Positions 33,337 to 42,287 of a stretch of DNA of 44,337 bases are shown here, piece by piece. The notes beneath the pieces are model-generated. The model made no database searches. It saw only the letters and a program-made list of their open reading frames with translations, and was not told where the DNA came from. Source of the stretch: an uncultured Elusimicrobia bacterium (lineage in GTDB: Bacteria > Elusimicrobiota > Elusimicrobia > UBA1565 > UBA9628). The stretch lies in the NCBI GenBank assembly GCA_903881545.1, contig CAIRTQ010000154.1, forward strand, positions 1 to 44,337. The letters are read 5' to 3'. Position 1 is the first letter of the stretch, and every line of letters starts with the position of its first letter. Both the position numbers and the translations under genes were made by a program.

Positions 33337-35072
33337 AGACCGCGTTTTGGTGCGCCGCGCTCCTGGCCGCAGCCTCCCCGGCGGCGGCATCCAGCACCGA
33401 CACCTTCGTCAGCGTCGCGCCGCAGGCCCTGACCGGCCTCGACCCCGCGGCCATCTACGAGGAGCACGACCTTGCCATCGCCCTCAACATCTACGAGCCT
33501 CTGCTCGCCCACGGCCCCACCAGCTGGACCTTCGAGCCTTTCCTGGCGACGGCCGTGCCCACGCGCGAGAACGGCCTGCTTTCCGCCGACGGCCGGACCT
33601 ATTCCTTCCCCATCCGCAAGGGCGTGCTCTTCCATGACGGGAGCGCGCTGATCCCGGAGGACGTGCGCTACAGTCTCCTGCGCGTCATGCTGAGCGATTT
33701 CTCCCAGACCGGCGGCCAGCCCGCGGCCATGTTCCTCAACGCCGTCTTCGGGGTCACGGCGCTCTCCGACGCCCGCGGCCGGCCCCGGATCTCCTACGCC
33801 CAGGCCGCCAAGGCCGTGCGCGTGGAAGGAGACCGGCTCGTGGTGCGCCTGCGCCAGCCCAACGACACCTTCCTCGGCATCATCTCCTCTTGGCCCTTCA
33901 TCATGTCAAAAAAATGGGCTGTGGCTATGGGCGAATGGGACGGGGAGGAGGCCAGCTGGAGCCGCTTCCGCGGCCGACCCGCCGAGGCGAGCAAACTCCG
34001 CTTCGTCGCCGACGGCACCGGGCCCTTCCGCCTCGAGGACAGGGAAGCGTCCAAAAACTTCGTCGTCCTCGCCCGCCATGAGGGCTATTGGCGCGGCCCG
34101 GCCGCGCTCAGGCGCCTGATCTTCCACGAGGTCCCCGGAGAAATGCTCAGGCTCTCGATGCTCGAAAGCGGCGACGCGGATTGCGCCCAGCTCTCCCGGG
34201 CCAGCCTACGCGACGCAGCGAACATGCCGGGCGTCAAGGTCTACGACGGCCTGCCCGGCTGGGACGTGGGCCACATCATTGCCTTCAACTTCAAGAGCGG
34301 CAACAAAGCCGCCCTGCGCAGCGGCAGGCTCGATGGCAAGGGCATTCCCTCCGACTTTTTCGCAGACCGCGATGTCCGCCTCGGCTTCGCTTACGCCTTC
34401 GATTACGAGGCGTTCTTCAAACAGGCCCTGCGCGGCCAGGGCCACCGAGCCTCCGGGCCCCTGCCCTTCTCCATCTACAACCGGAGGGAACCCGAGGTCC
34501 CATTCTCCTACGATCCGGCCCGGGCCGCCGAACACTTCAAGAAGGCCTGGGGCGGCCGGCTCTGGAAGAAGGGCTTCAGCACGGTCATCGGCTATCCGGC
34601 CGGCTCGCCCGAGGCCCACGCCGCGGTCGAGATACTGGCTTCGGGACTCAAGGCCGCCAACCCCGCCTTCCGCCTGGACCTACACCCCCGCAGGTTCGCG
34701 CCGAACCAGAAGGGCGCTCAGGAAGACCTGCCGATCACGGTGCAGACCTATGTCGGGGACTATCCTGACCCGGACACCTTCGCCTTCAACCTGCTCCACA
34801 GCGCCGGCCCCCTGCCGCGGGCGCAGAAATACTCCAGCCGCAAGATGGACCGTCTGGTGGAGGCCGCGCGCGCCGGGACCCCGGACCAGCGCGAGGCGCT
34901 CTACCGCAAGGTCCAAGACCTCTACGTCAAGGACATCCCCCAGGTGGAGTTCTACTACCCCAAGTCCTTCCAAGCCGTGCGCGCCAACGTCACCGGCGTA
35001 GGCGGGGGTGAGTGGCAGGGCGCGTTCAGCCTGCATAACGCGCTGGAGTTCTACAAGGTCAAGAAGTCGTAA
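33333..35072 (+). CDS. ABC-type peptide/solute-binding protein (SBP family 5)
   Basis: 579 residues with a signal peptide (MKTAFWCAALLAAASPAAA). The family 5 (OppA/DppA/YejA-like) features are NIYEPLLAHGPTSWTFEPFLATAVP, GRTYSFPIRKGVLFHDGSALIPEDVRYSLLR, GTGPFRLEDREASKNFVVLARHEGYW and RDVRLGFAYAFDYEAFFKQALRGQG. The length and the YSFPIRKGVLFHDG style fit YejA-like extracellular peptide binders. No permease or ATPase genes follow, so its transporter must lie elsewhere or the protein may be a chaperone or receptor. Confidence 0.92.
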   Translation: MKTAFWCAALLAAASPAAASSTDTFVSVAPQALTGLDPAAIYEEHDLAIALNIYEPLLAHGPTSWTFEPFLATAVPTRENGLLSADGRTYSFPIRKGVLFHDGSALIPEDVRYSLLRVMLSDFSQTGGQPAAMFLNAVFGVTALSDARGRPRISYAQAAKAVRVEGDRLVVRLRQPNDTFLGIISSWPFIMSKKWAVAMGEWDGEEASWSRFRGRPAEASKLRFVADGTGPFRLEDREASKNFVVLARHEGYWRGPAALRRLIFHEVPGEMLRLSMLESGDADCAQLSRASLRDAANMPGVKVYDGLPGWDVGHIIAFNFKSGNKAALRSGRLDGKGIPSDFFADRDVRLGFAYAFDYEAFFKQALRGQGHRASGPLPFSIYNRREPEVPFSYDPARAAEHFKKAWGGRLWKKGFSTVIGYPAGSPEAHAAVEILASGLKAANPAFRLDLHPRRFAPNQKGAQEDLPITVQTYVGDYPDPDTFAFNLLHSAGPLPRAQKYSSRKMDRLVEAARAGTPDQREALYRKVQDLYVKDIPQVEFYYPKSFQAVRANVTGVGGGEWQGAFSLHNALEFYKVKKS

Positions 35073-35076
35073 TCGC

Positions 35077-35101
35077 GCTGGCACTGCGTAGCAGTGCCAG
35101 C
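35077..35101. terminator. Perfect 11-bp hairpin after the binding-protein gene
   Basis: GCTGGCACTGC (35077-35087), loop GTA, GCAGTGCCAGC (35091-35101). It starts 5 nt after the stop codon of the plus-strand gene. No T-run follows, so it may be a Rho-independent terminator of weak type, an RNA 3'-end stabiliser or a bidirectional terminator with the hairpins that follow. Confidence 0.55.
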
Positions 35102-35102
35102 C

Positions 35103-35131
35103 ACGCGCGCACCGCTCCTCTTTGCGCGCGT
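35103..35131. terminator. Second hairpin between convergent genes
   Basis: ACGCGCGC (35103-35110) pairs with GCGCGCGT (35124-35131) across a 13-nt loop. Directly adjoins the first hairpin. No T-run. Confidence 0.35.
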
Positions 35132-35180
35132 CACTTCATAATAGAACGGCAACAGCGTGCCGCTCCCTGCGGGGGCGGTT

Positions 35181-35208
35181 GCGCCCAGGCACATTCGTGT
35201 CTGGGCGC
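35181..35208. terminator. Hairpin at the end of metH
   Basis: GCGCCCAG (35181-35188) and CTGGGCGC (35201-35208) directly follow the metH stop on the minus strand. The loop itself contains ACA-TTCG-TGT, giving an extended stem with a UUCG-type loop on the plus strand. Probably the metH transcription end. Confidence 0.5.
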
Positions 35209-38200
35209 TCAGAGAACGGAGAAGACTCTTGCCTGCGGGTGGTGGAACACCAAGGCCGAGACGCTGGCCTCCGGATCCATCATGAGGCCTTCCGTGAGTG
35301 TGACCCCGGCAGTCCTACGGCTATCCAAGAGCTCCAGCAATCTGGCCTGATGCTCCAGGTTGGGGCAGGCGGGATAACCGAAACTGAAACGCTCGCCGCG
35401 TTTGCCGATGCCCCAGAACGCGCGCAGGCGGCCGTGCAATAACTCGGCCGCCGCTTCCGCGCATTCCAACGCCAACGCCGATAGCGTGTGGCTCTTAAGG
35501 TAGTCGCCGGCCTCGCGCAAGCGCGCGGCCTCTTCCCTAACGCCGGCCCCTGCCGATACCACAAAGATGGCCAGGTTGTCCGTGGCGCTGTCCTTGCCGG
35601 GCGCGGCGAAGTCAGCCAGGCACAGACGCGCGCCAGAGGCCTGCCGCGGAAAGGAGAAGACGGCCGCAGGCTTCTTGTCCGTCTTGGCGGCGTAGATGAT
35701 CAGGGAGTCGCCTTCCGCCCGGCAGGGGCAGAAGCGGTAGGCCCCGCGGGGCTGGAGGAGCCCCTTGCCCCACGCTTCCCTCCAGACCTCTTCCACCTTG
35801 CGCTTGAGGTCCAGGGCCTTGGGGTCCTTGTCCGCCAATAGCTTGGCGACGGCGCCGCGCAGGCCGAGGTGCTTGCCGTAAAGCATCTGCACATCAATGG
35901 CCTGGAAGATCTCCTCCGACTTGAAGGCCCTGACCTCATGCAGGTCCACGTCCAGCGGCTGAGGGACGGCCGCGTCGTGGCGGATGGGTTCCACCACCGG
36001 CGTCGAGGCTTCGGCCGGAACCGCGACGACGACGCGCAGTTTCTCCTGTTCCCCTCGGTTGCGCTCGGCCGTGGCCTCGCGCTTGGCCGGGTCGAAGAGG
36101 TTGTTGAAGATGGCCAGTCCGGCCATGGCATCCTTGGCATGAAAGACCGGTCCGCTGTAGCGCGGCGCGATCTTCTGCGCCACGAAGCGCGCCGACAGCG
36201 CCGCTCCCCCGACCACGATGGGGATGGCGACACCGGCCTGGGCCAGATCATCGGCCGTGACCGCCATCTCCAGCGCCGACCGCACTAAGAGGCCCGAAAG
36301 CCCGAGCGCTTGCGCTCGGTGCCGCAGCAGCCCCTCGCGGATAGCCGCGGGCTCGGCCTTGATGCCCAGGTCGACCACCTCGTAGCCGTTGTTCTTGAGG
36401 ATGATGTACACCAGGTTCTTTCCGATGTCATGAACATCGCCCTTCACCGTGGCCAAAGCGATGACGCCGCGCGCGGCCACGCGCCCTTCGGCCAACCGTG
36501 GCTCCAGGATTGAGACCGCAGCCTTCATAATCTCGGCGCATTGCAGGACCTCGGCCACGATGAGACTCCCGGCCGCGAAGAGGCGGCCAACCTCGGCCAT
36601 CCCGTCCTGGAGCGGGCCGTTGATGATCGCGAGCGCGTCCATTTCCCCCAGAAGCTCTTCGAGGTCTCCGGCTAGGCCTTCGCGCGAGGCCGAGATGACA
36701 GCTTGGCGCACGCGCTGCACCGGCGGCAGCCGCCGCAGTTCCTGCGCGGACGCCTTGGGCTGCGCCGTCCGAAAATGAGCCGTGAACCCCACCACGGCGT
36801 CGAACCCAGGGGGGAAGGCCGGATCGCCGGGCCCCTTCCAATCCAGGATTGCCTCGGCCAGGCGGCGCTCCGCCTCCGGGATGTCGGCGTAGCGCGCGAG
36901 TTTCTCGATGTTGACGATGGCCAGATCCAACCCCGCCTCCACGCAGCGGTGCAGGAACACCGAGTTGAGCACTTCGCGGCCGGCGGGCGGCAAGCCGAAG
37001 GAAACATTAGAGACCCCCAGGATGGTCTTGCAATCGGGGAACTCAGCTTTGACCAGGCGCACGGCGGCGGCCGTCTCGGCCGCGCTGCCGTAGTACTTGC
37101 CGTCCCCCGCGGCGGAGGGGAATACCAGACAGTCGAAATAGAGATCGCTCTCCGGGATGCCGCAGGTCTGCGTGAGAAATCGGTGGCAGCGGCGCGCGAC
37201 GGCGAGCTTCCTCTCGCGCGTCAGCGCCATGCCCTGCTGCTTGTCCTCGTCTATGACCCCGACCACGAGCGCGGCCCCGTAGCGCCGCGCCAATGCGGCC
37301 ACCGCGGCGAGGCGCCCCTCCCCCGATTCCAAATTTACCGAGTTGATGATGGACTTGCCCGGACAGCGCCGCAGCGCGGCCTCCACCACGGCCGGATCGA
37401 TGGAGTCGATCATCAGCGGCGCGCGCACGGCCGGCGCCAGGATATCCAAGAGCCGCGACATGTCGCCGGCCTCGTCGCGATCCGGGTTGGCCAAGCAGAT
37501 ATCCAGGATCTGCGCGCCGCAGCGCGTCTGGCGGCGGCCGACGTCCGCGGCGGCGGCGAAGTCCTCGCGGGTGATGATCTCCTTGAACAGACGCGAGCCC
37601 ACCACATTGCAGCGTTCACCCACCAAAATGGGACGCTTCTCGTCATCAATGATGAGCGATTCCAGTCCGGAGACCGCCCAGCGCTGCGCGGGGGCGCTTC
37701 TGCGGGGGGCATGGGCAGCGGCCATGCGCGCCACGGCAGCGATGTGCTCGGGAGTCGTGCCGCAGCATCCCCCAAGGACATTGACCCAGCCTTCGCGACA
37801 GAAGCGTTCGAGTTTCGCGGCGAAGGATGCGGGGGCTTCCCCGTAATGGCCCGCCTCGTCAGGCAGGCCCGCGTTGGGATAGCAAAAGACGGCGCCGGAG
37901 CAGAGCGCGGCCAAAGTCCGCGCGTGGCCGACCATAAGGTCCGGTCCCAGGGCGCAGTTGAGCCCGAGCCCCAGCAGGCCCCAATGCGCCACCGAGTCGG
38001 CCAAGGCCTCGGGGGTCTGCCCGCCCAGCATCGTCCCAGAAGCTTCTATCGAGACGCTGAGCACGACCGGTACCCGACGGCCCAGGCGCTGAAAGCACTC
38101 CGCGATGCCGAACAGGGAGGCCTTGATGTTCAAAGTGTCCTGCTGGGTCTCCAGGAGCAGGAGATCCGCGCCGCCTTCGATGAGGCCCTGGGCCGCCTCG

Positions 38201-38667
38201 CCGTGGGCCGCTGCGACTTCCGCGAAACCGATGCCTCCCAAGGTGACGCTCTTGGTCCCGGGCCCCATGGACCCGGCCACGAAGCGGGGCTTTTGCGCCG
38301 TGGCGGAGCGGCGGGCCGCCGCGACCGCGAGCCGGGCCGCGGCCCGGTTGAGTTCCAGGACCTGATCGCCGAGGCCGTATTCCGCCAGGACATGGCGCAA
38401 GGCTCCGAAGGAACAGGTCTCAATGATGTCCGCTCCAGCCGCGAGATAGCTCTCATGGACCACGGTCACCACTTCCGGCCGGGTCAGCACCAGAGCGTCG
38501 TAGCAGCCTTCGCGCTGGGGACCGCCGAAATCATCGCTGCTGAGGCCGGCGGCGGCGAGCTGGCTGCCCATGGAACCATCCAGCACCAGGATGCGCGATC
38601 CCAGGGCGGCGCGTAGTTCTTGCTCGCGCGCCGACTCGGGCAATGCCAGGGAATCAATGAAGGACAT
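35209..38667 (-). CDS. metH: Cobalamin-dependent methionine synthase (full length)
   Basis: 1152 residues with all MetH modules. The homocysteine-binding barrel has Zn ligands C238 and C301/C302 (GGCCGTTPEHI at 299-309). The folate-binding barrel is about 340-615 (LVGERCNVVGSRLF, DSIDPAVVEAAL). The cap region is 640-735. The B12 domain has D744-x-H746-x-x-G749 (GDVHDIGKN), with H746 the cobalt ligand. The C-terminal ~260 residues form the SAM-binding reactivation domain (PRGAYRFCPCRAEGD, SFGYPACPNLEHQ). It makes methionine from homocysteine. GGAGG precedes the ATG. No cobalamin riboswitch is seen upstream; the preceding gene's stop lies 3 nt before it. Confidence 0.98.
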   Translation of the reverse strand: MSFIDSLALPESAREQELRAALGSRILVLDGSMGSQLAAAGLSSDDFGGPQREGCYDALVLTRPEVVTVVHESYLAAGADIIETCSFGALRHVLAEYGLGDQVLELNRAAARLAVAAARRSATAQKPRFVAGSMGPGTKSVTLGGIGFAEVAAAHGEAAQGLIEGGADLLLLETQQDTLNIKASLFGIAECFQRLGRRVPVVLSVSIEASGTMLGGQTPEALADSVAHWGLLGLGLNCALGPDLMVGHARTLAALCSGAVFCYPNAGLPDEAGHYGEAPASFAAKLERFCREGWVNVLGGCCGTTPEHIAAVARMAAAHAPRRSAPAQRWAVSGLESLIIDDEKRPILVGERCNVVGSRLFKEIITREDFAAAADVGRRQTRCGAQILDICLANPDRDEAGDMSRLLDILAPAVRAPLMIDSIDPAVVEAALRRCPGKSIINSVNLESGEGRLAAVAALARRYGAALVVGVIDEDKQQGMALTRERKLAVARRCHRFLTQTCGIPESDLYFDCLVFPSAAGDGKYYGSAAETAAAVRLVKAEFPDCKTILGVSNVSFGLPPAGREVLNSVFLHRCVEAGLDLAIVNIEKLARYADIPEAERRLAEAILDWKGPGDPAFPPGFDAVVGFTAHFRTAQPKASAQELRRLPPVQRVRQAVISASREGLAGDLEELLGEMDALAIINGPLQDGMAEVGRLFAAGSLIVAEVLQCAEIMKAAVSILEPRLAEGRVAARGVIALATVKGDVHDIGKNLVYIILKNNGYEVVDLGIKAEPAAIREGLLRHRAQALGLSGLLVRSALEMAVTADDLAQAGVAIPIVVGGAALSARFVAQKIAPRYSGPVFHAKDAMAGLAIFNNLFDPAKREATAERNRGEQEKLRVVVAVPAEASTPVVEPIRHDAAVPQPLDVDLHEVRAFKSEEIFQAIDVQMLYGKHLGLRGAVAKLLADKDPKALDLKRKVEEVWREAWGKGLLQPRGAYRFCPCRAEGDSLIIYAAKTDKKPAAVFSFPRQASGARLCLADFAAPGKDSATDNLAIFVVSAGAGVREEAARLREAGDYLKSHTLSALALECAEAAAELLHGRLRAFWGIGKRGERFSFGYPACPNLEHQARLLELLDSRRTAGVTLTEGLMMDPEASVSALVFHHPQARVFSVL

Positions 38668-38670
38668 ACC

Positions 38671-39531
38671 TTAACCTCCGGTCAGACTTTGAAAACGCGA
38701 AAAGGCTCGCAGACTCTCGAAGTCGGGGTCATGCGGAGCCTTGGCCTTGAGCTTAGGGTCGAGCCGGAAAGCGGCTTCCAGCTCGGCCAGAGATTCGTCG
38801 CTCCGACCGGAGAGACAGAGCATCGCTGCGTGGCGGTAGCGAGCCCCGGCCAGATCGGGGACCATCTGCGCGGCGATGGCGGACTCCTCCAGGGCACCGG
38901 GCAAGTCCCCGGCGTCATAGGTAAGCCCCGCGCTATCGAGATGCGCCTGGGCGCGCCGACCGCGCGCCGACGGGTTGTAGACGCGCAGAAGGAGGAATCT
39001 ATAGAAAGCGGCGTCCTGCCGGTCCGCTCGAAAGACGAAGAGCGCACAATTGCCCAACGGCGAGTAGACGACCTGGTCCCAGTTCCAACCTCGGCTCGGC
39101 CACCCAGCGGTGGAACGCATGGCAAAGACGGCCGTGGAAAGGAGCACCTGGGCCGGGCCGGACTGGGAGGATATCCGTTGCGGCCGAACGAGCTCGGCGA
39201 AGCCGGCGTGGCTGTAGCCCGCGGCGGCGAGGTCGGAGAGTGCCCGGGCGGCTTGGCCGGGCTGCCAAGTCCCGACGCCTGTCCAGTTGATGTCCCATTG
39301 GACCCGGGAGGATGGCGCGCCGGGACCGATGGTCAAAGTGCCGATCTCCGTGAGGACGGGGTCGTCGCGCATGCCTTGCCCGATCGGAGGGTAGCCGTAA
39401 TGAGCGACGGCCACGGAGCAAGCGGCGTTCCAGCCGACAGCCGAGAGGGTCTCGCGTTCGATGGCCTGGCCGGCGGCGGGGCCGGCGGCCAGGAGCAGGA
39501 TGACGCAGAGACAGGCGCGCACAAAATACAT
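38671..39531 (-). CDS. Exported protein with C-terminal TPR-like repeat
   Basis: 286 residues, signal peptide MYFVRACLCVILLLAAGPAAG, first gene before metH on the minus strand. The middle contains GWNWDQVVYSPLGNCALFVFRADRQDAAFYRFLLLRVYNPS; the C-terminus has a TPR-like helix pair (GALEESAIAAQMVPDLAGARYRHAAMLCLSGRSDESLAELEAAFRLDP). I do not recognise the central domain. There is no obvious functional link to metH apart from the 3-nt gap between the genes. Confidence 0.75.
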   Translation of the reverse strand: MYFVRACLCVILLLAAGPAAGQAIERETLSAVGWNAACSVAVAHYGYPPIGQGMRDDPVLTEIGTLTIGPGAPSSRVQWDINWTGVGTWQPGQAARALSDLAAAGYSHAGFAELVRPQRISSQSGPAQVLLSTAVFAMRSTAGWPSRGWNWDQVVYSPLGNCALFVFRADRQDAAFYRFLLLRVYNPSARGRRAQAHLDSAGLTYDAGDLPGALEESAIAAQMVPDLAGARYRHAAMLCLSGRSDESLAELEAAFRLDPKLKAKAPHDPDFESLRAFSRFQSLTGG

Positions 39532-39624
39532 TTTAGCAGTTCGACGGGTGTTGCAAAGCGCCTAGCGCGCTATTCAGGGAAGTTAATATAATGCGGAGGT
39601 TATCGATATCATAGCGGGGGAATC
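39532..39624. promoter_or_regulatory. Divergent promoter region before the hydrogenase operon
   Basis: 93 nt. TATAAT at 39587-39592 lies 32 nt before the hydrogenase ATG. A GGGGGA Shine-Dalgarno is 4 nt before it. No -35 at normal spacing. The minus-strand gene starts at 39531. Confidence 0.45.
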
Positions 39625-40665
39625 ATGAGCAGCCATTTCATCAAGGAGAGTGACTTCGCGGCCTTCCTGGCCGGACTCATCAAGGAGAAGAAGGTGGTGG
39701 GACCGGTGGCCAAGACCAGCCGCCAGCAGGAAAAATTCGTCTTCGCCCAGCTGGAGCGGGGCGAGGACCTGCGCCTGGACTACGACGTGACCATCCTACC
39801 GCCCAAGAAGGAATTCTTCCCGACCCAGCAGGACCTCGTTCGCTTCGACGGCCCCCGTCGCGAGGGCTGCGTGACGCCGGAGGAAAAGGTCCTGTTCGGC
39901 GTACACTTCTACGACGTCAAGGCCCTGGACATGACCGACCTCCTCTTCCAGGAGCGCAATGACGACCGCAACTACACGGCCCGGCGCGAAGCCGCCACGG
40001 TGGTCATCTCCAATATCCAAAAAGTCTCGCCGCGCGCCTTCTGGTCTTCGATCGGCGCCGAAATCCAGCCCCAGGGCCACGACGCGTGGCTCAGCCGCAT
40101 TGCGGGCGGCTATGTCCTCGAACCAAGGACGCCCAAGGGCGCGGCCTTGCTGCGCTTCGGCAAGTTCGCGACAGCGACCCCCGCCCAGATCGCGGCGGCG
40201 CGCCAAGCCAATGACGCGGTCGCGGCCCAATGCCCGGAGCGCCTACAGGGCACTTCCGAATCCAACGCCCGCAAAGTGCGCGCCGCATTCGGCCAGGAAG
40301 AGCTCTGGACCAAGCTCGCCGAGGACTGCTTTTCCTGCGGCTCCTGCAACACAGTGTGCCCCACCTGCTACTGCTTCGATGTGCAGGACTGGTGGAACGT
40401 CGACCAGAAGTCCGGCGCCCGCACGCGCTATTGGGATTCCTGCCTGACCGAGGACTTCGCCAAGATCTCCCTAGGCGCGGGCGCGACCGAGAATTTCCGC
40501 GAATCACGCGGCGAGCGCTTCCGCCACCGCTTCATGCGCAAGGCCGCCTACTTGAACGAGAAGCTGGGCGGCCCGGCCTGCGTGGGCTGCGGCCGCTGCT
40601 CCGCGGCGTGCACCGCGGACATCGCGGATCCGACCGCGGTCATCAACAACATTCCGGAGGCCTAA
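39625..40665 (+). CDS. hydB: NAD(P)-linked [NiFe] hydrogenase, beta (iron-sulfur) subunit
   Basis: 346 residues. Two 4Fe-4S ferredoxin-type clusters: C235-x2-C238-x2-C241-x3-C245 (CFSCGSCNTVC, with C248 and C250 directly after) and C319-x2-C322-x2-C325-x3-C329. The N-terminal region (FGVHFYDVKALDMTDLLF) is like the beta subunit of sulfhydrogenase. It passes electrons between the hydrogenase core and the FAD/NAD(P) subunit. Gene order beta-gamma-delta-alpha is that of group 3b (archaeal and bacterial sulfhydrogenase, HydBGDA). The ATG has GGGGGA upstream. Confidence 0.93.
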   Translation: MSSHFIKESDFAAFLAGLIKEKKVVGPVAKTSRQQEKFVFAQLERGEDLRLDYDVTILPPKKEFFPTQQDLVRFDGPRREGCVTPEEKVLFGVHFYDVKALDMTDLLFQERNDDRNYTARREAATVVISNIQKVSPRAFWSSIGAEIQPQGHDAWLSRIAGGYVLEPRTPKGAALLRFGKFATATPAQIAAARQANDAVAAQCPERLQGTSESNARKVRAAFGQEELWTKLAEDCFSCGSCNTVCPTCYCFDVQDWWNVDQKSGARTRYWDSCLTEDFAKISLGAGATENFRESRGERFRHRFMRKAAYLNEKLGGPACVGCGRCSAACTADIADPTAVINNIPEA

Positions 40666-41535
40666 ATGCCCGCCCCGACACCGTGCCGCTGCGCGACTCC
40701 GAGCCCGGACCAGGACCAGAAAGAGAACATCTTCCTGCCCCGGGAAGCCAACATCATCCGCGTGGAGAAGACGACCGAAATGGAGCGGATCTTGACCTTG
40801 CGCCTGGCCGACGGCAGCCAGATGAAGTTCGAGCCCGGCCAGATTTTGGAGGTCGGCCTCATGGGCTACGGCGAGATTCCCATCGGCCTAGCATCCTCCC
40901 CGACCCGGACCAACACCTTCGACATCGTGGTGCGCTCCGTGGGCCGGGTATCCCAGGCCATCAACACCCTGGGCAAGGGCGACACCTTGCTCATCCGCGG
41001 GCCTTGGGGCCATGGCTTCCCCCTGGAGAACCTGCGCGGCCATGACCTGCTCATCATCGCGGGCGGCATCGGCCTGTGCCCAACGCGCAGCCTGATCCAG
41101 TACGCCCTCGACCGGCGCCAGGAGTTCAAGCGCTTCAGCCTCTTCTACGGCGCGCGCGATCCCCAGCAGCAGCTCTTCACCGCCGACCTGGCGGACTGGC
41201 GCAAGTCCAAGGACGTGGATTACCACGAGACCGTGGACAAGAGCGATCCCACCTGGAAGGGCAACGTGGGGGTCATCACCACGCTGTTCTCCAAGACCAA
41301 AATCGACCCGGGGACGCGGGTCGTCATCTGCGGCCCGCCCATTATGTTCAAGTTCGTGATCCGGGAGATTGACAAGCTGGGCATCCCGCACCAGAACGTC
41401 TTCGTAGACCTGGAGCGGCGCATGAAGTGCGGCGTGGGCAAATGCGGCCACTGCCAGATGAACGATAAATATGTCTGCACCGACGGCCCGGTCTTCGCCT
41501 TCTCGGAGATCGAGCGCCTCGAGGAGGCGATATGA
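40666..41535 (+). CDS. hydG: Hydrogenase gamma subunit (FAD/NAD(P)-binding diaphorase)
   Basis: 289 residues. A ferredoxin-reductase-like FAD domain (GQILEVGLMGYGEIPIGLASSP) is followed by an NAD(P)-binding domain (DLLIIAGGIGLCPTRSLI, FSLFYGARDPQQQLF, VVICGPPIMFKFV). The C-terminal 2Fe-2S motif is C255-x4-C260-x2-C263-x7-C271. It couples the hydrogenase to NAD(P)H, as in sulfhydrogenase gamma and dihydroorotate-dehydrogenase electron-transfer subunits. The ATG directly follows the previous stop, with GGAGG 6 nt upstream. 4-nt overlap with the small subunit gene. Confidence 0.94.
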   Translation: MPAPTPCRCATPSPDQDQKENIFLPREANIIRVEKTTEMERILTLRLADGSQMKFEPGQILEVGLMGYGEIPIGLASSPTRTNTFDIVVRSVGRVSQAINTLGKGDTLLIRGPWGHGFPLENLRGHDLLIIAGGIGLCPTRSLIQYALDRRQEFKRFSLFYGARDPQQQLFTADLADWRKSKDVDYHETVDKSDPTWKGNVGVITTLFSKTKIDPGTRVVICGPPIMFKFVIREIDKLGIPHQNVFVDLERRMKCGVGKCGHCQMNDKYVCTDGPVFAFSEIERLEEAI

Positions 41536-42287
41536 TGGCCAAGCCCAAGGTGGCGTTCTTCGACTTCACCTGCTGTGAAGGCTGCCAGATCGAGTTCACG
41601 AATTACGGCGACGCGGCCTTCCTGGAGCTCTTGAAGCATGTCGATGTGGTGGAGTTCCGCGAGGCCATGTCCGAGAAGACCAAGGACCCGATCGACATCG
41701 CCTTCATCGAGGGCAGCTTCTCCCGCGAGGCGGACCGCCCGCGCTTGGAGGATATCCGCAAGCGCGCCAAGATCGTCATCGCCTACGGCCAGTGCGCCAC
41801 GACCGGCGGGGTCAACGCCCTCAAGAACCACACGAAGGACTATAAGCAGTTCGTCTACCAGAAAGACGCGGCCATGCCGCACCTGGACAGCCAGAAAGCC
41901 GTTGGGGTGGACCAGGCCATCAAGGTGGACTACTACGCCTGGGGCTGCCCGGTCAACAAGTACGAGGTTCTGCAGATCGTCTCCCACCTCCTGCATGGCA
42001 AGGAGCCGGTCATCCCGAACTACCCGGTCTGCGTCGAGTGCAAGCGCCGCGAGACCATCTGCCGCTATGACGTGGGCGATTACTGCCTGGGCCAGACGGC
42101 GCGGGCGGGTTGCGGCGCGCCCTGTCCGGCGGACGGCATCCCCTGCGAGGCCTGCCGGGGCTTCGTGGACCAGCCCAACCAGGACGCCCTGGTGAAGGTC
42201 CTGTCCAAGCGCGCGGGCATGCCCTGGGGCTGGGCCGAGGGAAAATCTCGGATGTTCACGGCCAACCAGAGAGGAGACGCGGCATGA
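41532..42287 (+). CDS. hydD: [NiFe] hydrogenase small (delta) subunit
   Basis: 251 residues. The proximal-cluster motif FFDFTCCEGCQIEF (C14/C15, C18) begins the small-subunit fold; AYGQCATTGG and WGCPVNKYEVL contribute further ligands. The C-terminal half has a Cys-rich section (CVECKRRETIC, YCLGQ, CGAPC, CEAC) for the medial and distal clusters, as in group 3b. No Tat signal peptide, so the enzyme is cytoplasmic. Overlaps both neighbours by 4 nt. Confidence 0.94.
   Translation: MMAKPKVAFFDFTCCEGCQIEFTNYGDAAFLELLKHVDVVEFREAMSEKTKDPIDIAFIEGSFSREADRPRLEDIRKRAKIVIAYGQCATTGGVNALKNHTKDYKQFVYQKDAAMPHLDSQKAVGVDQAIKVDYYAWGCPVNKYEVLQIVSHLLHGKEPVIPNYPVCVECKRRETICRYDVGDYCLGQTARAGCGAPCPADGIPCEACRGFVDQPNQDALVKVLSKRAGMPWGWAEGKSRMFTANQRGDAA

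Noticed and set aside
31801-33390. 529-codon minus-strand open frame
   Set aside because: It runs opposite the DUF2156 gene and the exported repeat protein, both of which have good starts, overlaps and recognisable motifs.
36703-38616. 637-codon open reading frame on the plus strand opposite metH
   Set aside because: It is the antisense of highly conserved MetH domains; the translation is low-complexity Arg/Gly/Ala-rich and matches no family. It is a by-product of high GC.
42110-42283. Upstream extension of the hydrogenase large subunit
   Set aside because: Overlaps the Cys-rich end of the small subunit; the ATG at 42284 has GAGGAG and the family's normal N-terminus.
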